64,000 bases of DNA, from assembly GCA_001586965.3 (NCBI GenBank), contig LUCW03001715.1:127126-191125 (forward strand), in the 5' to 3' direction. The position numbers and the translations under genes are program-made. Source of the DNA: Sphaeroforma sirkka (taxonomy: Eukaryota > Opisthokonta > Ichthyosporea > Ichthyophonida). Shown piece by piece: positions 9,290-26,760 of this stretch. Each line of letters begins with the position of its first letter. The stretch's first letter is position 1. The notes under the pieces are model-generated. The model ran no database searches. It saw nothing but the letters and a program-made list of their open reading frames with translations, and was not told where the DNA came from.

Positions 9290-11071
9290 CCCGGACCACT
9301 TTACAGTGAGAAGAGTATTACGGATAGGTGTGCGTTCAAAATTACATGTGCTTGTTCTTGTTGTTGGGTGCCAGACTTTAATTACGTTGAGGCGTTCAGC
9401 GCGTATGCACCATACAAAATATATATAGCCGTGCTTGTTAAAATGCCAATATATACATGTCTATCAAGAAGGTTATGAATAAAAACAAAAAAAAGCCCTG
9501 TGTACATAAACATACATCATGCCTAAAATTGGGTTTAAGGTTTTCTAGTGCCCAGGGTTTGACATAATTGGGGCTATAGCATGATGACTGATGACTGATG
9601 ACGCTCTATAGAGACAGGGATTTGAACTTATATAGCCGAGGGCCCGGCGGGACAAAAAAAAATTATGTCCGTTATCCAGAGGGTTATGGCTATGGTAATG
9701 GAGGTGGTTTGTAGAAAGCTTGATAACTAGACAACGCTACATATACTGCGGTAATTTAATCGTGATTTGTAATACATAAGCCATCACACCGCTTATTTGG
9801 AGTTACGTTGGCGAAAGGAAATTGATTTGCTTTCGTGATGTTTCTGGGTGACTATCTACACGCCGATAAACCCCATTCCCAAACACTGCGATGCTTAGAA
9901 ATATATTCATTTTTATAAGATCACTGGATCTATCAAACTACTTTTGAGTGCATATAGAATACGAAGAATCGTTCTTTATCAAATCTGATGGAAGTGACTT
10001 TCCGAGTGATTCGACATAAGTTTAAATTCTGCTGAGAACCGCTGGCACTTGATTTTTAAATTCCTAGAAAGAATTGTACATAGCAATCAATCTAGACTAT
10101 TAAAACGTGAAGTCAAAGGCAACAACCAAAATAGTACGAGTGTTCGATTTTGAAATTGGCAAATTTGTTTTGCATGTGATGTTTCGAATTTTGAAATGTA
10201 CTTATTACACCCTGGCATCCAGATACTGACTGCGCGATGAATGTGACCAATAGAATAATGATCTGCATGAAGAATTGAGAAATGATGAGCGATTTTATTA
10301 TGTGAAGACATTAACGACGATATCATATATAAAGCTCAATCCTATATACATATTTCGTCTAAATGTTCATGAAATAACACGTCCGGCACTTTCACATCTT
10401 TTTGTTTTAAGCCAACGCCTGAAAAACTGTAGCAAGATATTACTCCGCAGATAACAGCAGTAATTTTAAAATGTACCACTATCGATGAATATGTACCTGG
10501 ATTGACAATAATTACAGATACAGCTACAACTGGCACTTTAGACATTCAATTAAGTCTGTGTGATAGTATTGGACAAGAGAATAGCAGTGAACGATAAGGT
10601 AATAGTTCGTGATACATACGATAAACTTGTACGATGTTGTCTCGCTTCTTGATGTCAAATTTAGAAGGCTATGGCTTGAGTCTGTGATGAACATATTGAT
10701 AAAATATATATGTCTGTGTGTACAAGAATTTATACAGGGGAGCGGATATCTGACATCTGTGGCATTTTTTGGTACCATAGCAACAAGATATGTAATCAAC
10801 TTTGATTTTTTTTAATTCTGGCCTGATACTTGATACTCTGATAGTCACTGATATAAAAATATATGTTCTGTATAGAAAGGATACTATAATATAAAACGAT
10901 AAAGTGGGCTATACACACGCGTGTGTCTTGTTTATGATCTGACGCCCTGATTCTCTATGTCATATCTACTCTAATTTACCCTACTGACGTTTCTAGTTTT
11001 TACATTCGAAAATTGAAGCTAGTTGTACTCACATAGTAAACACCAGCTCGAAAAGTTATATAGCCATCACT
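9290..11071. other. AT-rich intergenic stretch between divergent genes
   Basis: The 583-aa gene and the glycosyltransferase gene face away from each other, so both promoters should be here. Apart from a possible tiny spliced gene near 10342-10545, nothing was recognised. A short TGATGACTGATGACTGATGACG repeat-like stretch lies near 9580-9603. Confidence 0.6.
10342..10545 (-). CDS. Possible tiny two-exon gene, function unknown
   Basis: An ATG at 10545 opens 16 codons (MSKVPVVAVSVIIVNP) up to a GTACAT donor. After a 78-bp interval a TTTTTCAG acceptor leads to 10418-10342. The phases agree (1 base plus 2 bases) and the second piece reads VGLKQKDVKVPDVLFHEHLD. Unspliced, the frame is also open. 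As written the product is 41 aa; a GTATAT near its end could carry it into more exons below 10340. Codon usage looks protein-like but no family was recognised. Confidence 0.25.
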   Translation of the reverse strand: MSKVPVVAVSVIIVNPGTYSSIVVHFKITAVICGVISCYSFSGVGLKQKDVKVPDVLFHEHLDEICI

Positions 11072-17299
<6,228 letters not shown>

Positions 17300-17581
17300 A
17301 CTGTGAAGGGAATGAGGGAAATTACCAACCCTGCCAAACACCGTATAGTAAACTGCAGCACTTTTATTTTGTTCATTTGCAATTTCCTTCGCGGCGGAAG
17401 ATTTTATTACTCCTGCCAATGCTCAGCATTGTTCTACATGGTGTGTCGTAAAAATTCGTGATAAGGCATTATGTTTCATTTCAACTTTGTTTCCAGAATC
17501 CTGACTGTTGAACGTTTGTATTCTAAATATTCATTTTATTTTTTTGTCTACACAATGAATATTTCTGAGCCGCAATAATCT

Positions 17582-18192
<611 letters not shown>

Positions 18193-18199
18193 TTTTTAG

Positions 18200-21170
18200 T
18201 GAAGTCCATGCCTTTTGTCATTATCTAACACTCGTGAGTTCTCTATTAGATTCCACAGATGCAACTGAAAAGACCAATGGGGTTCTCGATGATATACGTG
18301 ACTCAGAGGCGCAGATCACAAAGCCCTACACTGATCCAGAGAATTCAATAACTTCATCATTGATAGACAAAGACAGCACCCTTGTTACTAGAGAAGTTTA
18401 TCAATGGCATGGAGAACTAAGCACTGAACGTAGAAGTGCACACATCGTGCATGCATAGAACAATGAACGTGTTAGAGGAGCGATACATAAACACGGACAA
18501 AGAGCCAATTCATATACAACTCCTCAAAGTGACAAGACACAAGGCGCTCACGTACTACGCACTGCAAGACTAGAAAGTAGAATATTCCCTTTGGGATAGA
18601 AGGGTAGTACCTTAGATTCCTCCCTAAGTCACACTATCATTAAAGCAGACAAACTGCCTGATGGGAGTGACGGTCACTTATCAGACATGAAGTAAAGTGT
18701 GTTTTATTCTCTTACAGAAGCGACCATACGAGCAGCAGCCAATGTACAGGTAGACCGAATGTTTGAAGGGCGTGAGATATATCACTCAAATACACATCAT
18801 ACAGCGAATTTGGCAACACACAACCAAACACAAAGCACTGTACCAGCAGCCCATAAACGTCATAAACCAAGCAATGGCGTATCAAGACAAATCACTGTTC
18901 AAGAGTTTTTTCCTTTTGAAATGTAACACTGGCTCTACATCGCTTTAATCAATGTCATATGAAGGCTGCAAATCAGACTATAAAAGCTGATGATCGTGCC
19001 AAGAGTGACGTGCACTGGGCATAACTCTCCAATACCACAGGGAAGGTAACAGATAGCGATGAGTCTTAAAACAACTCTTGGGCGGAAACAAACATGATTG
19101 ACCTGGCTGACAGGTTAAATGTAAATACAGACAATGAAACGTTGTTAAAATAAATAAAAATAATATAAGTTACCAACCTTTATTTTTACTTCCCGCACCA
19201 CGAGACCAAAGATTACATATTAATATACAAATGAATGGCAACACATACAGGGCACTAGTGTTGTGTATGGACAAGATTGTAGTAACTGAACTATGTCTAT
19301 TAGTCAGAGCGCAACCAGGCTACATACAATTAGCATGAATAGATGCGAGAATACAGAGAACAGAATCAACCAAAGTATATGACATCAATTATGGAGGGAG
19401 AAAAAGAAAAACCTCATAGTGTTTTGGAGTGTTGGACCTACCAGGCAAGAAGGCATCAGTCCTTCTAGGTATGGGCATCAGCCCTTCTAGATATGAACAT
19501 TCCTTCATACATAGGTAGATACATAGCAGAATTAAAAAATCTGCTTATACCAACAGATGCAAAATGGGAATCAATGAAGAAGACCCAGAGTATGAAAAAG
19601 AATGGTTCAGATAGTCACTTGCAGACCTCTTAGAGACCAATACGTACATACCTCCCGACGTACATTGAAACCTACCAGGCTTTGAAGTAATGGTGCCTGC
19701 AAATAAAATCAACGTCAGACAAATGAGGCACGCCGAAGTAAACTTTGTACCACATAATTTGTATATTCCACAAACGAATAAAAATGTGAAGAGGTGGCTT
19801 ACTGATGTTCACATATACAAACAAACGACACCGACAACGGTGACCTTACTCCTTTGTTACCTACAGGTGAACACGGCGAAACAGATCTCCTCAAGAAAGT
19901 AAAACCATGTTTGGACTTGCGCGAGATGAATTATCATTACGAGTAAAATACGTTCGTGCTACCAAAAATAAAGGAAGTATACACAGTCTACAAGGGGCAC
20001 AGTTCTTTCCGAAACTAGATTTCACAGGGGGGTTCCACCACTTCTTAGTAAATATAAGCTGCATATTTCACAAACGAATGAAAATGTGAAGAGGTGGCCT
20101 ACTGATGGTCACATATACAAACACATGACAGCGACATCGGTGAACTTACTCCTTTGTTATCTACAGGTGAACACGGCGAAACAGATCTCCTCAAGAAAGT
20201 AAAACCATGTTTGCACTTGCGCGAGATGAATTATCATTACGAGTAAAATACGTTCGTGCTACCATAAATAAAGGAAGTATACACAGTCTACAAGGGGCAC
20301 AGTTCTTTCCGAAACTAGATTTCTGGGGGGGGGTTCCACCACTTCTTAGTAAATATAAGTTGTATATTTCACAAACGAATGAAAATGTGAAGAGGTGGCC
20401 TACTGATGGTCACATATACAAACACACGACAGCGACATCGGTGACCTTACTCCTTTGTTATCTACAGGTGAACACGGCGAAACAGATCTCCTCAAGATTG
20501 TAAAAACATGTTTGGATTTACGCGAGGTCAATTATCTTTACGAATGAATTATGTTCGTGCTACCAAAATAAAGGAAGATTACACAATCTACAAGGAGCAC
20601 AGTTCTTCTCGAAACTAGATCTCACAAGGGGGTTCCACCACTTTTTAGTAGATGAAGCATGCCTACACTTCTTCACATTCTTGTAAAGAGAACCACGATA
20701 CTTATTCAAGTCCGCGTGATTCTGTCTACACTCACTCACAGTACAATCTTAAAGAGTCATGGCAAATTTGCTCATAGACATCAAAGGAGTTCAATTGTAC
20801 GTTGAGTGAATAACATAGACATTGCATGACTTACAGAAGAAGATCATCGCAAGACAATTCGTGAAGTATTCAAATGATTGAATGAAACGTCTAACTCAAT
20901 CGCAACAAATTTTCTTTCGCGGTTAAAGGGGTCAACAATCTAGGCGTGGAAGTCACTACACAAGGGCTCAAAGCTGATTCTGAAAAACAGAAAAGTATGA
21001 TGGACTGGTCACTACCCAGAACTAAAAGAGATCTGCACAGAGCAGTGGGACTTGCAAACTATATGCGTGACCATGTCCCCAACTCAGCCCACACAACTAA
21101 ACACTTTCGCAACCTAGTGAAAGGCGAAATAAAACAAAACATATATATTTAATACATTGGAACTTAAAAA
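18200..21170 (+). mobile_element. Very old Ty3/gypsy (chromovirus-like) fossil, internal part only
   Basis: The clearest piece is 20946-21152, which carries the conserved stretch between reverse transcriptase and RNase H (motif VGLANYMRDHVPN) and is close to the same stretch in elements B and D of this window. Upstream, 19900-20690 carries reverse-transcriptase sequence (around CLDLREMNYHYE) in tandem copies. The 18.2-19.6 kb part is probably gag-related by position. No LTRs were found. It is heavily decayed with very many breaks, so it is the oldest gypsy relic here. Confidence 0.65.
19755..20690 (+). repeat. 300-bp tandem repeat, about three units, within the gypsy fossil
   Basis: The marker AACCATGTTTG occurs at 19903, 20203 and 20503, giving a period of exactly 300. 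Units are more than 90% alike by eye; the third is more diverged and partial. The unit covers reverse-transcriptase sequence. Confidence 0.9.
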
Positions 21171-21180
21171 GAAGTGGGAG

Positions 21181-21218
<38 letters not shown>

Positions 21219-21431
21219 TGAGTAAATAATTTAGTTCACGAACGGTTTAGAGTAAAACAACGTTTACACTTTTATAGGATCAAAGTAGTGTAATAGCTTT
21301 CAAGGTTGTGAGGACTGATCATCCCACATCCCTAACCTATATACTTTAAAGCTAGACATTGCCTGCCGTCAGACCCTCTGGTCACTGACGCAACATCTCC
21401 TTTTTCGCCTTATATTCTATCATACTACCAC
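21171..21431. other. Short unassigned stretch with (AT)n
   Basis: An AT run lies at 21182-21216. The rest (to the inverted-repeat element) shows nothing I recognise. Confidence 0.6.
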
Positions 21432-21435
21432 ACTA

Positions 21436-21548
21436 ATATAAAACCCCAAATAAAACCCAAGTTAGGGTAATCAGAAAACGTAATATCGAACCCCAGTAAA
21501 CGTATGTTTCTATTAACTACCCCGCAAGGGTAGTTGATAGTGGGGTAC
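21436..21548 (+). repeat. Left terminal inverted repeat
   Basis: This arm includes AACCCAAGTTAGGGTAATCA and ends at GATAGTGGGGTACCT. Its inverted partner is at 22527-22640. Immediately inside is a small palindrome (CTATAATTT / AAATTATAG, about 21551-21586). Confidence 0.85.
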
Positions 21549-22340
21549 CTCTATAATTTAAGGTTTTCTTCTCTAAAATTATAGTAGGTACTATCTTGAG
21601 GGACCTCCCCCTCCACGCTCACATATAAGCACGTTCACCCGCACACGCTCACATACTCACACCCACTCACGTAATCACTCACTCACACACGTCACTCGCA
21701 CACAAGTACACACACCTCAATCGCACACGAGTACACACGTTCACTCATAAATACCAATACATACACACGCATTCACGCATACTATCACACACAAACACTT
21801 GCTCACTTACACGCGCTTACTCAACTACACACATTCTCCCTCACACGCGCTCACTACTATTTACACACGCCCACACACATACGTGTAGTTGTCGTGTAGC
21901 TTGCGTCTACACTATTTCGTTTGAAAAATTGACTAGGATCTTCAATCGTTCCTCTAAAATATGGCCATATTACATCCGACAGAGCTCTGATGGGTCGAAT
22001 TCGGCCAATCTGAAGGATCAATACTCTTATATCGAGTCGTGCAGATTTTTACCCAATCATATCGTTTTTTATCAATAAACGTTAAAAGTTCGTTCCACTC
22101 CCAGTCACATGTTTTGATTTGACAAGCGTGATCAGTCACTAAACACAGATATCATCATCAACAAAACGACCGTACATGGACTCCTAAACACGATTTAGCA
22201 AGGTTACTATTGATACTTTAGTGGTTTGTAAGCTGCTTCAATACCTAAACAGTTGCTATATATCGATAGTATAAATCTTTATGAGCTTATGGATAACACC
22301 ACAGTGCCATCCGTCCCAGTTATGCCACTCAATGGAGTAA

Positions 22341-22523
22341 GCATCGTTGATATTGCGACGACTCAGATCTGGAACGACGCAAACACATACAGTACGTGCT
22401 TGCAGGTGTAGTAATTGTAAGCAAAATGGGCACCGACGAAGTCCCTGCACGTACGTACAACTGAATTCAGCCACGGCAGCTCTTTCACCACCGGGCAACA
22501 TGCAAAACAGTAATACACAATAA
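22341..22523 (+). pseudogene. C-terminal transposase piece with CCHC zinc knuckle
   Basis: A 60-codon frame without its own ATG runs to a TAA just before the right inverted repeat. It contains CSNCKQNGHRRSPC, a C-x2-C-x4-H-x4-C knuckle, preceded by a basic LRRLRSGTT stretch and followed by a polar tail. MULE transposases often end this way. It is too short to be a complete protein and may be the last remnant of one. Confidence 0.5.
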
Positions 22524-22526
22524 AGG

Positions 22527-22640
22527 TACCCCACTATCCACTACCCCTGCGAGGTAGTTAACAGTGACATACGTTTACCGGGGTCCGACGGTACGTTTTC
22601 TGATTACCCTAACTTGGCTTCTTTTTGGGTTTTTAGTCCC
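22527..22640 (-). repeat. Right terminal inverted repeat
   Basis: This arm starts GGTACCCCACTATCCACTAC and contains TTTCTGATTACCCTAACTTG, the complement of the left arm. By eye the arms are about 85% identical. Confidence 0.85.
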
Positions 22641-22750
22641 GCACCAACACTGCCTCCCTCGCCTCTCCCTCTCCCGCCAAAAAAAAATTAAAAACATATA
22701 TATAAATAATTTAACCGTCGAAATTTTACATACATGCACTGGGGCCCATG

Positions 22751-23380
22751 TGTAAACTTCGATGGATATTTCTATATTTTAATCTATGATATATAAACTA
22801 AGATACAATCTAAGTCAGTTGGGATTTAGCAGTGGTAGCTTGTGTAAGAATGATCGGGACTGACTCTTGGTGAGAGCCTCAATATCCTCGACCACATAGG
22901 ACGTACATCTAGCTGTTCTTTGTTTAATAATTTTCACTAGAAGTACTAAGTGTTCATGACCACATGCCTAATTTGTAGATAGACATAAGAACGTAAGTCA
23001 AGTTAATACATTGGCTAATATAAATAAAGTTCCATCTGAAGAATAGTTAAAAAAAAGAGAACCATCTGAAGAATAGTTAAAAAAAAGAAAAAGACTTATT
23101 GGGTTTTGGAGATTGGCGGGAGGACCAAAACCTGTAAGTAGTAGCTCAGAGATTATAAAATTTAGCTTATAATATTCTACATCTACTATCGTCTCAAATA
23201 GGTCCAAGTAAATGAGTCATCCCAAATACTCAGGCTATTGGAGTCATCAAAGTGAATTTAGAACACTTTGGAAATATTGGAAAAAGAATCTGTATTAAAT
23301 TATTTTAAATACAACTAAAACCAATATGTTATCTCATTTGATCTTGATATTTTAGACTGACCGGAGGCCGTATTTCTACA
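22751..23380 (-). repeat. LTR of element A (3' LTR)
   Basis: On the plus strand it begins TGTAAACTTCGATGG and ends GTATTTCTACA, so the ends are TG..CA on either strand. It is followed on the inside by TAGCCCCCAG, the complement of a polypurine tract. Two related copies occur at 55678-56275 and 58595-59191. Confidence 0.85.
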
Positions 23381-23499
23381 TAGCCCCCAGTAGCTTTTAG
23401 GACTACGGACGTACGTGAAGGTACGATCTAGTTCGTAAAGAAAACCAAAGTAAAACGGTTTCGGTCATGGCTTATCGAGTATTATATGCCTGTATGTAC
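23381..23499 (-). other. Element A segment next to its 3' LTR
   Basis: It includes the polypurine tract and untranslated end of A. The same sequence continues unbroken in copy C (59192-59325), whereas here it is interrupted by element B at GTAC. Confidence 0.8.
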
Positions 23500-23748
23500 T
23501 GTGGTCAGAATACAAGTACTTATATTTATTTGATTATTTTAGGTTTATTACAAGTTTTACAGTTTATCAGAATAATCTGATAAACTGGGTTTTAGGGTTT
23601 TGCTGGTTTTACAGCACATGACTAATGACTCATTTAAGAGTCAGTCATTTTAGGATTACTGTTTATAATTACTAATAAATGAACAACGTCCCCCCTCCCT
23701 GAGGAGGGAGAACGTTGAGATACAGTTATCTCGCGTATACTTACTACA
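23500..23748 (+). repeat. 5' LTR of element B
   Basis: It starts TGTGGTCAGAATACAAGTAC and ends CGTATACTTACTACA. A short inverted pair (GATTATTCTGATAAACTG-like) lies around 23565-23590. Length is 249 bp. Confidence 0.92.
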
Positions 23749-25060
23749 TTTTTAACTTACCATAGAAGTTGTTAGTTTATTAGTAATTACAGAGAAAGCT
23801 ACAGAATATGAATTAGTCAGTAGCTGGCACATATTTTTTTGTTATAAGTATAACAATTGAAAGACAATGCGAACAGAGAATGTCGCATCAAATTGAACGA
23901 TTTAGATTATCCGAACGATTTAGATTGAATTGAACGATTTAGATTGGATTAACGACGTGTGGACGACGAGGATGAAGAAAGAATCTACTAATACGAGTGA
24001 ACCCGAAGAGCGCACATTCCAATCAAGCAGAACATTAACCAGGGTCAACAAGGAAAGTCTCACGACGATCAAATGACGAAATCAGACAATCAGACAGAAT
24101 CCACAGATAAGTAGTCATGTGTGTGTGAGTACAGGTAGGAAGGTTGTTTTCAGTGTGAGACAAGTACAAATCGTATTGCAAGCTAATGAGCTTAAATTGT
24201 ATTTAAGAAGTTGTTAGAAGAAGGTTCTTTAGGATCCACAGTAGGGTAATAGAGATGGGAGATGTACATGGTTAGTACCGACTCGGTTAGTACGATGACG
24301 CAAAAGAATCAGCGGCATACTAGATTATTTTACAAAAGTTTTCAGAATGGGATATTAGGAAGCATACAGAGACACAAGTAAGCACCTGTGAGTTATTAGG
24401 AGCATATAAGGGTGGGGGCGCACATAACACGAACGATGCAAGTAAATACAAGGTTAAATTGTGAAAATGATATGCGAACACACTCAAATCACTAGAACTT
24501 CCAGAAAAATCAGGTCAACGGAGAGGATCAACAGTATGCACAGAAGGTGTGGTTGACGGCAGCTTAGTTTAGGAGTGCAATAACGAGCAATCGTTCTTAG
24601 ATCAAGAAGCATATTCCAACAACCGCAACAGCACATGACAAGGACATCACGGGCAAGAAGAGTAAAAGAGGAGCGATGAGGGAAGTTCCCAACAGGGTCC
24701 TGCGAATAGGCCGTCATTAGGCCGGAGTAAGAGCTGGCGAGGAGTAGAACAAGAAGTGGCTCCGACTAATGAGGCACTCAACCATATGTTATTGTGGGAT
24801 GAAGAGTAAGACAGCTGGTAGTGTTAGAGTATATAGACTATCCACACTACTTATGTTAGTGTAGGAAATAAAACAGTCACGAGGGAACCCACGAGTTCCT
24901 CGGAGATCGATGTCGAGACGTTATGTGTTTGAAGGATGAAATTTAATAGAAAATGGATATTTATATTCAGTACTCTATCAGTTCATTCACACACATTTCT
25001 AGTTCTCCATTGACAAACAACTCACCAACCATGTCCTACCCCCCGCCAAAGTCGTAGACA
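23749..25060 (+). other. Leader of element B, no gene seen
   Basis: This 1.3-kb stretch between the 5' LTR and the first gag-like sequence has no convincing coding frame. I could not identify a standard tRNA-primer site right after the LTR. Confidence 0.6.
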
Positions 25061-26760
25061 GCAACTCTTGAATCCTGAGCGCCGCAAGGAAGATGATATC
25101 GACCGACGTGGAACTAAACGTCGTCAGTCCCATACGGAACGCTCCGCTCCGCACTCAGGTCAGGCACTGGAGGGGCAACAACAGACACATCTTGGGGCTC
25201 CACACATTATTTCCGCGGACGACAAGCAGCCACCAACAGCAAACAAAATGGACCTGCACAATCTGACGAGGATGTCATATTCGAGGGTGAGACCAAGGAA
25301 GTACCCAACCTGCGTGCGGACAGTAGTCAGACTTTTATTGGTGAACAGGTAGCCAGTGAAGGGCTGTCCCCTCGTTCGTCTCGGGATACTCCAGGGGCCT
25401 TATTTCCCAGTAATGACCCACCACGCCTCCCACCTAACAAGCGGAAGCGTCACCGGAACCGTACCAACAACAAGGAAACGGCACGGGAACAATCGTCAGC
25501 TCAGAAACTCACGGAGCTGATGACACAACAAGCAGTCTCTCTTTGAAAAATACGAACAGAGGTTACAGCGCATAAACGCCGGACGAACTACAATAGGGCC
25601 GGCCGCTAAGGAGAGTTCTTCTGACGCACACGAACGGGTACAGGCAGTACCAGAGGACGAAGACAACCCTACCTTCCGAATTCAAGGCTGTGAGCGTCCG
25701 TTTTATGGACTTGGGTACAAATCACCAGGGTCAGAGGACAGTTCAACCGAGGAGGATGATACTCTGTCTGCCAGTGAGAACACACCAACTTTTCAAGAGT
25801 TCGCACATGAACAAGTATTAGCCAGACAGAATCCTCAAGGTAAGCAGGCGGTGAAGAATAGACAGGACCGATTAAGTACGAACCTGCGCCAACAACAGCA
25901 ACGTCAGTGGGGCGAGAAAGAAGCGCCCAGTGAATATGTACAGACACATAAACGACAAGAGAAGGAGACAACAGTGCCTCCGCCCACACCGGCTAGTATC
26001 GAGAAAAGGCGACAGGCGCTACACGCACGGATACTACAGTTAAGTGACGAGCTCTGCCAAGCAATCGAGGAGAATAACACGGCTCGAGCTGAAGCTCTTC
26101 GGGGCGTGATTGAGACACTTCGAGCTACATTAGAGTCCCGACCGGTAGAGAAGCGTCCCGTACCTTCACCACGTACGTGGCCTGATTGGCCGTCGAACAG
26201 ATACTACCTACATGATATCATGGAACGGGACACAAGAGGGGCTCTCCTCGAGGCGTTCAAGAACGCACAAATCGCAGGGCTGGACGAGAGTTGGAACCTT
26301 ACATGGTTTCATAAGGTACTATCTTACTTCAAGGCGGAGAAGTCAACGCTGGACTACATCCGCGACAACTCTGAACGGTTGAAGACATGTACACCTCAAC
26401 TACAGATCGAACAGATCTGTTCGCACGAAACACAAGCCACTGTCGATCCCGCGTTTCGCAAGTTAGCCAAGGGCCAAAGTTGGAACATGCACACTCCTCT
26501 TATGGAACAAATGACACAGCTCATGGAGAACCACAGGAGGGCACGTGAACGGTGCCAGACAGATGCCGACTTCCAACAGAATTTAGTGAACCACTGCATT
26601 GTACAACTGTTAGAAGAAGCTCTCAACGGCCGTACGTATGAACGTACTCTACAGTTGCATCCCAAATGGCAACTGATGGAGACACACGAGCTTATACAGC
26701 TGTTGAGCCCTGACATTCAGGATGCACAGCAACGTACGGCAGCGTCCGCCGCCCCATGAT
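25060..26760 (+). pseudogene. gag-like region of element B
   Basis: Polar, Gln/Arg/Glu-rich sequence leads into a more ordered part (about 26.15-26.7 kb) with NRYYLHDIMERDTRGALLEA and SYFKAEKSTLDYI, similar in tone to the gag part of element D. The family role is capsid and RNA packaging. No zinc knuckle was seen here. Confidence 0.6.

Larger units (their letters stand above)
21432..22650 (+). mobile_element. DNA transposon relic with long terminal inverted repeats, Mutator/MULE-like
   Basis: Two arms of about 110 bp, near 21436-21548 and 22527-22640, are inverted copies (shared core GTTAGGGTAATCAGAAAACG on the left and its complement on the right). The interior has a CACTCACA-type low-complexity tract (21622-21870) and a plus-strand frame with a CCHC knuckle. 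Long inverted repeats plus a C-terminal CCHC knuckle are typical of Mutator-like elements. At 1.2 kb it is too short for a full transposase, so it is a deletion derivative. I could not find a clear target-site duplication; the outer 20 bp of the arms are more diverged. Confidence 0.6.

Noticed and set aside
21622-21870. CACTCACA-type tract as a possible telomere-like or satellite array
   Set aside because: No fixed period and no telomere unit; it is low-complexity filler inside the inverted-repeat element.
22256-22534. 92-codon minus-strand frame with Cys residues
   Set aside because: The plus-strand frame over the same bases carries a proper CCHC knuckle next to the inverted repeat and is the better reading.
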